Made by a program: the position numbers and the translations under genes
Shown: one piece after another, positions 36,514 to 44,642 of the stretch
How the letters are laid out: each line of letters starts with the position of its first letter
Numbering within the stretch: position 1 is the first letter of the stretch
Assembly: GCA_963976055.1 (NCBI GenBank)
Contig: CAXBJB010000007.1
Location: 186,001 to 250,000 of the forward strand
Reading direction: 5' to 3'
Origin: UBA1479 sp963976055
GTDB taxonomy: Bacteria; Pseudomonadota; Alphaproteobacteria; Rhodospirillales; Casp-alpha2
Length of the DNA stretch: 64,000 nucleotides
The notes under the pieces: generated by a model
The model's database searches: none
Seen by the model: only the letters and a program-made list of their open reading frames with translations
Told to the model about the DNA's origin: nothing

Positions 36514-38412
36514 GTCGGCGGCGTCGCTTGCGGGGACATCCGCCACGGCCAGGGTCACCGTGAACACGGTGCCGCCACCGGGGTTGTCTTCGATGTTCAG
36601 GCGGCCGTCGTTGACCTGCACCAACTGGCGGCATAGCGCTAGGCCCACACCGGTGCCGATCTCGCCCTTGGTCCCGGTCGCCAGATCGGCGCTGGCGCCC
36701 GACAGCACGCGGCTGACCAGATCCTGGTCCATGCCGATGCCGGTGTCGGCGATCACCACCTTTGCGTCCTTGCCGTCGTGACAGACTCGGACGGCGACCT
36801 CGCCGCCCTTGGGCGTGAATTTGAGCGCGTTGTTCACCAGGTTGCGGATCACCGTCGACATCTGGTGCCGGTCGAGCCGAACCTTGACCGGCGGCCCCGC
36901 CTCGATCCTTAACGTGACGCCGCGCAGGGTCGCGTCTGAGGAATAGACGCCCGCCGTCTGCCGGGCCAGCGCGCCGAGGTCCGTGACCTCCATATGCGTC
37001 TGGCGTTGGCCCGTGCGCACCAGGGCCCATTCCAGCAGGTTCTCCAGAACCTCGGACGCGTTGCGCCCGGCCTCGTACAATTTTTCGCCGTATTCCTGGA
37101 CCGTCTTGGGATCGAGCTTGCGGCTGGGATCGGCCAGCAGTTGGGCGTAGATCAGCAGCGGGTTGAACAGATTGCGGATGTCGTGGCCGATGACGGTCAA
37201 CAGCACGTCCTTCTGGCTGTTGCTTTCCTCCAATTCGCCGGTGCGCTGGGCGAGCGCGCCCTGGGCCTGTTCCCGTTCTTCCATTTCCTGGCGCAGACGC
37301 TGGTTGAAGGCCGCCAGCCATAGCCCGGCCAGCAACGCCAGCAGAGCGACAAGCGTGGCGCCCAGAAGTGCTTTGGGCATCCAGGCCGGCAGCGCCTTTG
37401 CGCCGTCCTGCTCATAGATGAACCCGTCGAGCGACATGTCCTTGGGTAGCAGGCCCAGCCCGGCGTAATGTTGGGCGATGCGCTCCCACCGCGCGGGGTT
37501 GATGAAGCCCACGGGCACGACGTCGGCCAGGATCAGATTGGCGGATTGCCGTGCCTCGAACAGCAGGTTGTCGCGCGCCTTCCGCTTGCCGTAGACATCG
37601 AGGATAAGGTCGACGATCTCTTCCTGATGTTTCATGGCGTAGCGCCAGCCGTCGAGCGAGGCGTCGAGAAAGGCCTGGACCATCTTCGGGTCCTTTTTCA
37701 GAACGTCTTCCGTGGTGAACAGGTTGTCACCGTAAAAATCGACGCCGCCGTCGATGGGACGGAACAGGCGGACCGGCCCGACTTCCTTCGCGTACTGGTA
37801 GGGTTCGTCCGTGGAATAGATGCTCATGGCATCGACATGCCCGGACTTCAGGTCCTCGACGTCGAAGGTGTGCTCGACGAAATTCATCTGACTGATGTCG
37901 AGCCCCTCGGCGGCGAAATAGGCGCTCAGTTCCGTCTCATGCGGGGCGACCATGATCTTGCCGCGGGCAAGCTGGTGGATGTTGTGGATGTCGTTGCGCG
38001 CATCGAGCATCAGGGTCAGCGGGGAATGCTGATAGATCACGGCCAGGACGACCACGGGGATGCCGGCGGCCCGCATCATCAAAAGATCGGTGGTGCCGAC
38101 GCCGAATTCGGCCTTGCCCTCGGCCACGGATTCCATCGGCTTGTCGCCGGGCATGGCGGGCAGGATCGTCACGTCCAGGCCCCGGTCGCGGTAATACCCC
38201 TTGGCCTTGGCCGCGTAATAGCCGGCGAACTGGAACTGATGTGCCCATTTCAGCTGCAGGGTGACCTTGGTCAGCTTGCGCGGGGCGTCCTCTGCCGCCC
38301 GTGCCGGCGCCGGGTGGCCCAGGCCGACGAGCAGAGCAGCCGTGAACACGACCAGGAGCAGCCAATGCGAGGCCCGCACATTGCCCCTGTTTTCCGCGTC
38401 TGCGCTTATCAT
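36511..38412 (-). CDS. NMT1/THI5-like binding domain fused to a sensor histidine kinase
   Basis: The ~633-residue protein has a signal/anchor at about 15-40, then a periplasmic NMT1/ThiY-like substrate-binding domain (about 48-330; LQLKWAHQFQFAGYYAAKAKG is the family signature, and EFGVGTTDLLMM follows). A membrane segment lies at about 365-388, then a coiled coil, a HisKA domain with phospho-acceptor in VIGHDIRNLFNPLL, and an HATPase domain (NLVNNALKFTP, DTGIGM, GVGLALCRQLV). The ATG at 38412 is preferred; a GTG at 38448 would add 12 residues. The stop codon lies in the end of the neighbouring MITE. No response regulator is adjacent. Related domains bind thiamine-precursor pyrimidines or sulfonates, so the ligand may be of that kind. 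Confidence 0.9.
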   Translation of the reverse strand: MISADAENRGNVRASHWLLLVVFTAALLVGLGHPAPARAAEDAPRKLTKVTLQLKWAHQFQFAGYYAAKAKGYYRDRGLDVTILPAMPGDKPMESVAEGKAEFGVGTTDLLMMRAAGIPVVVLAVIYQHSPLTLMLDARNDIHNIHQLARGKIMVAPHETELSAYFAAEGLDISQMNFVEHTFDVEDLKSGHVDAMSIYSTDEPYQYAKEVGPVRLFRPIDGGVDFYGDNLFTTEDVLKKDPKMVQAFLDASLDGWRYAMKHQEEIVDLILDVYGKRKARDNLLFEARQSANLILADVVPVGFINPARWERIAQHYAGLGLLPKDMSLDGFIYEQDGAKALPAWMPKALLGATLVALLALLAGLWLAAFNQRLRQEMEEREQAQGALAQRTGELEESNSQKDVLLTVIGHDIRNLFNPLLIYAQLLADPSRKLDPKTVQEYGEKLYEAGRNASEVLENLLEWALVRTGQRQTHMEVTDLGALARQTAGVYSSDATLRGVTLRIEAGPPVKVRLDRHQMSTVIRNLVNNALKFTPKGGEVAVRVCHDGKDAKVVIADTGIGMDQDLVSRVLSGASADLATGTKGEIGTGVGLALCRQLVQVNDGRLNIEDNPGGGTVFTVTLAVADVPASDAAD

Positions 38413-38574
38413 GATCTGTGTTCGTTGTTGGAGGGAAGGCACCGGCACGCCACCGGCGGGAATAGGCCGCGCACCATGCTCAGCCCGAAAGGAAAGCGGT
38501 TCGATTAGGGTGCAAAATTAAGCATAGTTTTACAAGGGATACTAAGATGGAATCTGGATTTTTGGGAGGAGCCC

Positions 38575-38946
38575 GTGTTCGACGCCGAATTGGATACCGT
38601 CGCCGCGGCGAAGACCGCGGAAAGGTCCGATGACGGCCTTTACTGCGCGCGCTGCGGGCATCTGGTGACGCGCCGCCGCTGGGCCTTCGCGCCCGACGGC
38701 GGACACGAGCGAATCTGCGCGAATCCGGCGGGCCGCCTGTTCACGGTCGTCAGTTTCCTGGAGGCGCCGGGGGCGGCGGACCGCGGGCCGCCGACCGAAG
38801 ACTTCACCTGGTTCACCGGCCATGCCTGGAATTTCGCCCATTGCCGGGGCTGTAACGGCCATCTCGGCTGGCGCTATACAAGCGATCTTGATCCGCCGGT
38901 ATTCTGGGGCCTTATCAAGGACCGTCTCAGCAGCCTGTCGAAATAG
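38575..38946 (+). CDS. CULT-domain protein (bacterial cereblon thalidomide-binding-domain homologue)
   Basis: The 123-residue protein is a single CULT domain. Zinc-binding cysteines are C24 and C27 (YCARCG) and C90 and C93 (HCRGC). The aromatic cage that binds the glutarimide of thalidomide in cereblon is present as W79, W85, W99 and Y101, with F77 nearby. These numbers coincide with those I recall for Magnetospirillum gryphiswaldense MsCI4, so it is very likely an orthologue. The natural ligand in bacteria is uncertain; cyclic-imide or uracil-like compounds are candidates. The start is GTG at 38575 after a strong GGGAGGA site. It is followed nine bases later by the SelT/SelW-like gene. Confidence 0.92.
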   Translation: MFDAELDTVAAAKTAERSDDGLYCARCGHLVTRRRWAFAPDGGHERICANPAGRLFTVVSFLEAPGAADRGPPTEDFTWFTGHAWNFAHCRGCNGHLGWRYTSDLDPPVFWGLIKDRLSSLSK

Positions 38947-38955
38947 GAGCCGCCC

Positions 38956-39237
38956 ATGTCCAAGCCGCTTGTCGCCATCACTTACTGCACGCGCTGCCGC
39001 TGGCTTTTGCGCGCAAGCTGGATGGCGCAGGAACTGCTGACCACCTTCGAGGACGATCTGGCGGGCGTGACCCTGGTGCCCGACGGCGTGGGCGGGCGGT
39101 TCATCGTGCGGGTCGGAGACACGGTGGTGTGGGACCGCAAGCGCGACGACGGGTTTCCCGAGATCAAGGTCCTGAAACAGCGGGTCCGCGACGTGGTGGT
39201 GCCGGACAAGGACCTGGGCCATTCGGACGGCGCCTGA
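38956..39237 (+). CDS. SelT/SelW/SelH (Rdx) family thioredoxin-like protein
   Basis: The 93-residue protein has the Rdx-family fold with the redox motif CTRC near residue 11 (ITYCTRCRW), where selenoproteins W and T carry selenocysteine in CxxU. Here both are cysteine, and there is no TGA codon in the motif. Family members are thought to act as small thiol-disulfide proteins; the substrate is unknown. ATG at 38956 follows an AGGAG site. It is probably cotranscribed with the CULT gene. Confidence 0.88.
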   Translation: MSKPLVAITYCTRCRWLLRASWMAQELLTTFEDDLAGVTLVPDGVGGRFIVRVGDTVVWDRKRDDGFPEIKVLKQRVRDVVVPDKDLGHSDGA

Positions 39238-39282
39238 CCATGGCCGGTTCCCGCCGGGGCGGAAAAATGGCATAATCGGCCC

Positions 39283-40056
39283 ATGGCAACGGCGCTTGAA
39301 GGTATTCTGTTCGACCTTGAAGGCGTCCTCTACCAGGGCGGGACGCCCGTCCCCGGTGCGGCCGAAGCCTTGGAATGGACCCGTGGCCGGGGCCTGAAAA
39401 CCCGCTTTCTCACCAATACCACTCTGCGCCCGCGCGCCGCCGTGTGGCGGCGGCTGCGCGACATGGGCCTGCCCGTGGATGCGGACGACATCGTTACCCC
39501 GGCCATGGCGGCGGTGTCGCTGTTGCGGGCCCGCGGGCTGCGGCGGGTGTATCTGGCGGCCGAACCGGCCCTGGCCGAGGATTTCACCGGCTTCGACCTG
39601 GTCGACGCCCGACCCGATGCCGTCGTCATGGGCGATCTGGATGCCGGCTTCGACCGGGCCCGCCTGTCCGGTCTGACGGGCATGTTGCTTGACGGGGCGA
39701 TGCTGATCGCGCTTCACAAGAACCGCCTGTCGCGGCCCGGCGGCGATCTGATCATCGATCTGGGGCCCTATGTGGCGGCCTTGGAATATGCCACCGGGGT
39801 GGACGCGGTGGTCATGGGCAAGCCGTCGGCGGATTTCTTCGCCCGCGTGCTGGCCGACATGGGCGTTTCCGCCGCCGCCGCCGTGATGATCGGCGACGAC
39901 GCGGAATCGGATATCGCCGGCGCCCAGGCGGCGGGCCTGCGCGCGGTCCAGGTCATGACCGGAAAGTACGACCCGCGCACGGCGGGCCGCGCCACGCCCG
40001 ACGCCCTGATCGCCAGCGTCGCCGACCTGCCCGATGCCATCGCCGCTTGGACCTAG
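39283..40056 (+). CDS. HAD-IIA phosphatase of the LHPP type
   Basis: The 257-residue protein is a HAD-superfamily hydrolase with a C2 cap. Motif I reads FDLEGVLY, so the nucleophile aspartate is present and the usual acid/base aspartate two residues on is glutamate. Motif II is FLTNTT, motif III lysine is in GKPS, and motif IV is IGDDAESD. The arrangement matches the TIGR01458 / phospholysine-phosphohistidine inorganic pyrophosphate phosphatase group, whose motif I is similarly atypical. The physiological substrate is unknown. It stands alone after the CULT/SelW pair. Confidence 0.86.
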   Translation: MATALEGILFDLEGVLYQGGTPVPGAAEALEWTRGRGLKTRFLTNTTLRPRAAVWRRLRDMGLPVDADDIVTPAMAAVSLLRARGLRRVYLAAEPALAEDFTGFDLVDARPDAVVMGDLDAGFDRARLSGLTGMLLDGAMLIALHKNRLSRPGGDLIIDLGPYVAALEYATGVDAVVMGKPSADFFARVLADMGVSAAAAVMIGDDAESDIAGAQAAGLRAVQVMTGKYDPRTAGRATPDALIASVADLPDAIAAWT

Positions 40057-40113
40057 GGGGCGTTTGTTGCTACCGTCCGCGCCGTTAAGAAGAAACCATG
40101 AAGGAGACGATCC

Positions 40114-41796
40114 ATGGACCTGGTGATTCGGGGTGCCACTATCTATGACGGCCGGGGCGGCGCCCCTTACCGGGGCGATGTCGGCGTGAAGGACGGGCGC
40201 ATCGCCGCCGTCGGCGCGGTCGACGTAAAAGGTGCCGAGGAAATTGACGCCTCGGGTCTGGCCCTAATGCCGGGGATCATCGACAGCCACACCCATTTCG
40301 ACGCGCAGATCACCTGGGACCCCTGGTGCACGCCGTCGCCCGCGCTCGGCGTGACCAGCGTTCTGATCGGCAACTGCGGGTTCACCATCGCCCCCTGCAA
40401 GGCGCCGGACCGCGATCTGATCATGAAGAATTTGGTGCAGGTCGAGGGCATGTCGCTGGACGTGCTGCGGTCGGGCATCGCCTGGGATTTCGAAACCTTC
40501 CCCGAATACCTGGATATGCTGGAAGCCCGGGGTTCGGCCCTCAATGTCGGGGCCTTTCTGGGCCATTCGTCCCTGCGCACCTATGTGATGGGCGATGCGG
40601 CGACGGAACGCGCCGCCAACGACGACGAAATCAAGACCATGGCGGATATCGTCCGCGCCGCCATGAAGGCCGGCGCCGTCGGCTTCGCAACCTCGACGGC
40701 GCCGCAGCACAACGGCTGGGGCGGCGTGCCGATGCCGTCGCGTTTGGCCGACGCCCGGGAACTGGAAACGCTTGTCACCGCCATGGGCGAGGACGGGCAA
40801 GGCGTGTTCATGCTGACCAAGGGCAATACGACCGACGTGCCCTACCTGGAAACCGTCGCCGCCAAGTCGGGCCGGCCGGTGATGATCGCGGCCCTGCTGC
40901 ACAACCCGACCAATCCGGAAGGCACCTTCAAGGATCTGGCCGCCGTCGCCGCCGCGCGGGCCAACGGGCGGGAATTGTGGGGGCAGGTGTCGTGCTGTCC
41001 GCTCTATATGGATTTCTCGCTCAAATCCGCCTATCCGCTGGAAGGGCTCGCGGCCTGGAAGCCGGCCATGGAGGCCTCGGGCGAGGCCTTGAAAGCCGTC
41101 TATGCCTCCGACGCCTTTCGTCAGGCCGTGAAGGACGAACTGGAAGGCGAGGCCGGCGTGCGCCTGTTCAACGGCGAATGGGACAAGATCGAGGTCACGG
41201 AAACGGCTCGGCCGGAAAACCGAGCCTATGACCAGAAGAAGGTGGCGAGTCTGGCCGATGTGGCGGGCAAGCACCCGCTCGACTGGATGCTCGATCTGGC
41301 GATTTCGGAAGACCTGGAAACCCTGTTCATGGCCGAATTGCTGAACACGGACGAGGACGCCGTGGGCCGCATGATGGCCGACCCGAACGCGTCGGTCGCC
41401 CTGTCCGATGCGGGAGCACACCTGACGTTCTTCTGCGACGCCGGGTTCGGCCTGCACCTGATGGGCCATTGGAGCCGCGATCTCGGCAAGCTGACCCTGG
41501 AGCAGGCGACACACGAACTGACCGCCAAGCCCGCCACCATCTATCGCATTCCCGAGCGGGGCGAGATCAAGGCAGGCTATCACGCGGACCTGTTGCTGTT
41601 CGATCCCAAGACCGTGGGCCGGGGGCCGAAACGCCGCGTCCATGACCTGCCGGGGGGCGCCCCCCGCTTGACCACGGACGCCGTGGGCGTCGCGGGTGTG
41701 TGGGTCAATGGCGTGCAGGTGGCCGATGCCAAGGGCCCTGTCGGCGCGAAGAGTGACGTCTTGCCGGGGCGCGTGCTGCGCAGCTTCGGTAGTTGA
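40114..41796 (+). CDS. N-acyl-D-amino-acid deacylase-like amidohydrolase
   Basis: The 560-residue protein is an Amidohydrolase_3 / D-aminoacylase-type enzyme. The metal site is indicated by DSHTHFDAQITWDP near residue 58, and LSDAGAHLTFFCDAGFG carries the catalytic aspartate (SDAGAH). It follows the family's usual length. It should hydrolyse an N-acyl or cyclic amide bond of an amino-acid-like compound. A strong AAGGAGA site precedes the ATG. It opens a three-gene unit with two dehydrogenases, so the released product is probably oxidised further; the substrate is unknown. Confidence 0.88.
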   Translation: MDLVIRGATIYDGRGGAPYRGDVGVKDGRIAAVGAVDVKGAEEIDASGLALMPGIIDSHTHFDAQITWDPWCTPSPALGVTSVLIGNCGFTIAPCKAPDRDLIMKNLVQVEGMSLDVLRSGIAWDFETFPEYLDMLEARGSALNVGAFLGHSSLRTYVMGDAATERAANDDEIKTMADIVRAAMKAGAVGFATSTAPQHNGWGGVPMPSRLADARELETLVTAMGEDGQGVFMLTKGNTTDVPYLETVAAKSGRPVMIAALLHNPTNPEGTFKDLAAVAAARANGRELWGQVSCCPLYMDFSLKSAYPLEGLAAWKPAMEASGEALKAVYASDAFRQAVKDELEGEAGVRLFNGEWDKIEVTETARPENRAYDQKKVASLADVAGKHPLDWMLDLAISEDLETLFMAELLNTDEDAVGRMMADPNASVALSDAGAHLTFFCDAGFGLHLMGHWSRDLGKLTLEQATHELTAKPATIYRIPERGEIKAGYHADLLLFDPKTVGRGPKRRVHDLPGGAPRLTTDAVGVAGVWVNGVQVADAKGPVGAKSDVLPGRVLRSFGS

Positions 41797-41816
41797 GCGG
41801 ACAGAGAGGACCCAAC

Positions 41817-42722
41817 ATGACCACATCCTGCATCGCCGTCATGGCGCCGGGCGACATGGGCCATGCCGTGGGCAAGGTCCTGGGCGATCACGGCCATGAC
41901 GTCATCACCTGCCTGGCCGGGCGCAGCGACCGTACCCGCGCCCTGGCGGCCAAGGGCAATTTCCGCGACGTGCCGGACCTGGAAGCCCTGGTCACCCAGG
42001 CGGACCTGATCCTCTCGATCCTGCCGCCGGCCAACGCGATCAAACAGGCGCAGGACATGGCGGCGGCCATGAAGGCGGCGGGCACGACGGCGGTCTATGT
42101 CGACTGCAACGCCGTGTCACCGGCCACGGCTTTGGAAACGGCGGCGATCCTGGCCGAGGCCGGGGCGCCTTTCATCGACTGCGGCATCATCGGCCTGGCG
42201 CCGGCGCCGGGCCGCTCGACCCGGTTTTATGTCTCCGGCCCGGACACGGGACCCATGATGGCCTTGGACGGGCAGGGCATCACCGTGATCGACATCGGCG
42301 ATACAGTCGGCCGCGCGTCGGGCTTGAAGATGGCCTATGCGGGCCTGACCAAGGGGACCAACGCGCTGCACACGGCAGTGCTCATGCTGGCACAGCGCCT
42401 GGACCTGTTCGACGAGTTGATCGGCGAGTTCGAGGACAGCCAGCAGGCGGCCTTGAAGAACATGCGGGCCCGGGTGCAACGCTTGCCCGCCGACGCGGGC
42501 CGTTGGGTGCGTGAGATGGGGGAAATCGCCGACACCTACCGCGAAGCAGGCCTGCCCGGCGGCTTCCATGACGCGGCGGCGGACATCTTCCGCATCCTCG
42601 ACGCCACGCCTTTTGGGGCGGAGACGCGGGAAACCATCGACCCCGACCGCACCATGGAAGCTTCCATCCCCGTCTATGTCGATCACATCAACGCCAAATC
42701 CAAGGACGCCGCCGATGACTGA
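41817..42722 (+). CDS. NAD(P)-dependent dehydrogenase with DUF1932 domain
   Basis: The 301-residue protein has an N-terminal Rossmann domain of the 6-phosphogluconate/3-hydroxyisobutyrate dehydrogenase type (APGDMGHAVGKVLGDHGHDV as nucleotide-binding loop). A C-terminal DUF1932 helical domain follows (KMAYAGLTKGTNALHTAVL). ATG at 41817 follows an AGAGAGGA site; the in-frame codons before it are not convincing. It overlaps the next gene by eight bases, so the two are coupled. It probably oxidises a hydroxy acid or reduces an imine in the same pathway as its neighbours. Confidence 0.86.
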   Translation: MTTSCIAVMAPGDMGHAVGKVLGDHGHDVITCLAGRSDRTRALAAKGNFRDVPDLEALVTQADLILSILPPANAIKQAQDMAAAMKAAGTTAVYVDCNAVSPATALETAAILAEAGAPFIDCGIIGLAPAPGRSTRFYVSGPDTGPMMALDGQGITVIDIGDTVGRASGLKMAYAGLTKGTNALHTAVLMLAQRLDLFDELIGEFEDSQQAALKNMRARVQRLPADAGRWVREMGEIADTYREAGLPGGFHDAAADIFRILDATPFGAETRETIDPDRTMEASIPVYVDHINAKSKDAADD

Positions 42723-43749
42723 AGCAACGGGCCTGAAACATCTGAGCCTGGGCGCGGTCCACGACCTTGCCTTCAACTGCCTGAAAGCCAATGGCTGCGA
42801 CGACGCCAATGCCCAGGCCATCGCCGACAACCTGACGGCGGCGGAACGCGATCGTTCGGAATCCCACGGCCTGTTCCGCCTGCCGGGCTATGTCGCGTCC
42901 TTACGCAGCGGCAAGGCCGACGGCAAGGCGCAGCCCCGCATCGAGGACGCGGCCCCCGGCGTGGTCCGGGTCGACGCCCTGGGCGGCTTTGCGCCCCTGG
43001 CGTTGGAGGCCGGACGCAAACCCCTGGCCGCCAAGGCGCGCAGCCAGGGCATCGCCGCCTTGGCCCTGGTTGGGGTGCATCATTTCGCGGCGCTCTGGCC
43101 CGAGGTCGAGGCCCTGGCCCATGAAGGCCTGGTCGCCTTCGCCTGTACCTCGACCCTGCCGTTCGCCGCACCCGCGGGCGGTGCCAAGCCCCTGTTCGGG
43201 ACCGACCCCGTGGCCTTCGCCTGGCCGCGCAAGGACGGCCCGCCCGTGGTGTTCGACATGGCGACCACGGCCATGGCGCGGGGCGAGGTGATGATCGCCG
43301 CGCGGGAAGGTCACGACGTGCCGCTGGGCGTCGGCCTGGACGGCGATGGCCAGCCGACCCGCGATCCCAAGGCGATCCTGGACGGCGGTGTGATGCTGCC
43401 GTTCGGCGATTACAAGGGATCGGCCATTTCCATGATGGTGGAACTGCTGGCGGGGGCGCTGATCGGCGAGGTGTTCTCGTTTCAGGCGGGTGCCGCCGAC
43501 AACCGCGACGGCGGGCCGACCCGGGGCGGGGAATTCATCCTGGCCATCGATCCGGCGCGCACGTCGGGCGGGGCGGACTGGCTCGGCCAAGGCGAGGTGT
43601 TGTTTCATCAGATGCTGGAGACGGGGGCTGCACCCGGCCAAGTGCGCCTGCCCGGCGACCGGCGTTATGCCAACCGTGAAAAAACGCCCCAGGACGGCGT
43701 GGCCATCCCGGGGGCGCTTTACGAAAAGATCGTCGAGTTGACGGGTTAG
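42715..43749 (+). CDS. Malate/L-lactate dehydrogenase-family (Ldh_2) oxidoreductase
   Basis: The 344-residue protein belongs to the YlbC/ComC/malate dehydrogenase-2 family. Typical elements are AERDRSESHGLFRLPGYV near residue 42, the catalytic histidine in VGVHHFAALW, GTDPVAFAWP and LPFGDYKGSAISMMVELLAGAL. These NAD(P)-dependent enzymes act on 2-hydroxy acids such as sulfolactate, ureidoglycolate or malate, or on cyclic imines. Start is the ATG at 42715 inside the previous gene's end. It converges with the TauD-type gene four bases away. Confidence 0.9.
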   Translation: MTEATGLKHLSLGAVHDLAFNCLKANGCDDANAQAIADNLTAAERDRSESHGLFRLPGYVASLRSGKADGKAQPRIEDAAPGVVRVDALGGFAPLALEAGRKPLAAKARSQGIAALALVGVHHFAALWPEVEALAHEGLVAFACTSTLPFAAPAGGAKPLFGTDPVAFAWPRKDGPPVVFDMATTAMARGEVMIAAREGHDVPLGVGLDGDGQPTRDPKAILDGGVMLPFGDYKGSAISMMVELLAGALIGEVFSFQAGAADNRDGGPTRGGEFILAIDPARTSGGADWLGQGEVLFHQMLETGAAPGQVRLPGDRRYANREKTPQDGVAIPGALYEKIVELTG

Positions 43750-43753
43750 GCCG

Positions 43754-44632
43754 TCAGTAGGGGCGGTCGCCGTTCACCGTCACGCGGTGCATTTCCCGGC
43801 GATAGCCGTGGTAATCGTTGAGCGCGTAATGGTGGGTGCAGCGGTTGTCCCAGAACGCGATGGAGCCGACCTGCCAGCGGAACCGGCAGGTGAATTCCGG
43901 GCGCTTGATATGGGCCAGCAGGTAATCGAGGATCGGGCGGCTTTCCTGGGCACTCATGCCGTCGAAGCGGACCGTAAAGGGCTCGTTGATATACAGGCAT
44001 TTCCGGCCCGTTTCCGGATGGGTGCGGACCACGGGATGGATCGTTTCCTTGGCTTCCATCTGCCCGCCGCGCAGCTTGGTCGAACGCGTCGCGTTGCGTT
44101 CCGAATTGACCTGGGTCAGGAAGGCATCGCTGTGCACGGCGTTCATGGAGGACAGCATACGGCGCATGCCGTCGGTCAGCATTTCGTAGGCCAGGTACAG
44201 GTTGGCGAACAGGGTGTCGCCGCCGAACGGCGGGATTTCGCGAGCATAGAGGATCGATCCCATGGGCGGTTCGGGCAGGAAGGTCGCGTCCGAATGCCAA
44301 GTGTCGCCGATGTTGTTGAGGGCGTCCGCCTCCTTGACCACCTGCAGGATTTCCGGGTGACCGGGCAGGGGCTCGTACACCGGATGAATGTTCAGGGTAC
44401 CGAAGCGCAGGCCGAAAGCCTTTTGCTGGTCCGGGGTTAGGTCCTGGCCGCGGAAGAAGATAACGAGATATTCGTTCAAGGCCTTGCGGATTTCCGCCAG
44501 GACGGCGTTCGAGACATCCGCCGACAGATCGACGCCGTCGATCTCGGCGCCCAAGGCACCGCAGATGGGCGTGACGCCGATGTGCCGATATCCTTCGGGG
44601 GCTTTCGACAGCGTGGGCACGGGGTTAAGCAT
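43754..44632 (-). CDS. TauD/TfdA-family Fe(II)/2-oxoglutarate dioxygenase
   Basis: The 292-residue protein carries the HxD...H facial triad of the family: TWHSDATF (His and Asp, about 105-107), then a C-terminal DNRCTHHYALNDYHG with the third histidine, and arginine in HRVTVNGDRP for 2-oxoglutarate. Length is normal. Such enzymes hydroxylate sulfonates, aryl-oxy acids or other small acids. The start is ATG at 44632 after a CTAGGAGA site; upstream in-frame sequence overlaps the TRAP gene. It is the last gene of the unit SBP-permease-dioxygenase, so it likely acts on the imported compound. Confidence 0.9.
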   Translation of the reverse strand: MLNPVPTLSKAPEGYRHIGVTPICGALGAEIDGVDLSADVSNAVLAEIRKALNEYLVIFFRGQDLTPDQQKAFGLRFGTLNIHPVYEPLPGHPEILQVVKEADALNNIGDTWHSDATFLPEPPMGSILYAREIPPFGGDTLFANLYLAYEMLTDGMRRMLSSMNAVHSDAFLTQVNSERNATRSTKLRGGQMEAKETIHPVVRTHPETGRKCLYINEPFTVRFDGMSAQESRPILDYLLAHIKRPEFTCRFRWQVGSIAFWDNRCTHHYALNDYHGYRREMHRVTVNGDRPY

Positions 44633-44642
44633 TTTCGGTCTC

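Noticed and set aside
40264..41826. Open frame of 520 codons opposite the amidohydrolase
   Set aside because: Shadow frame of a clear amidohydrolase gene.
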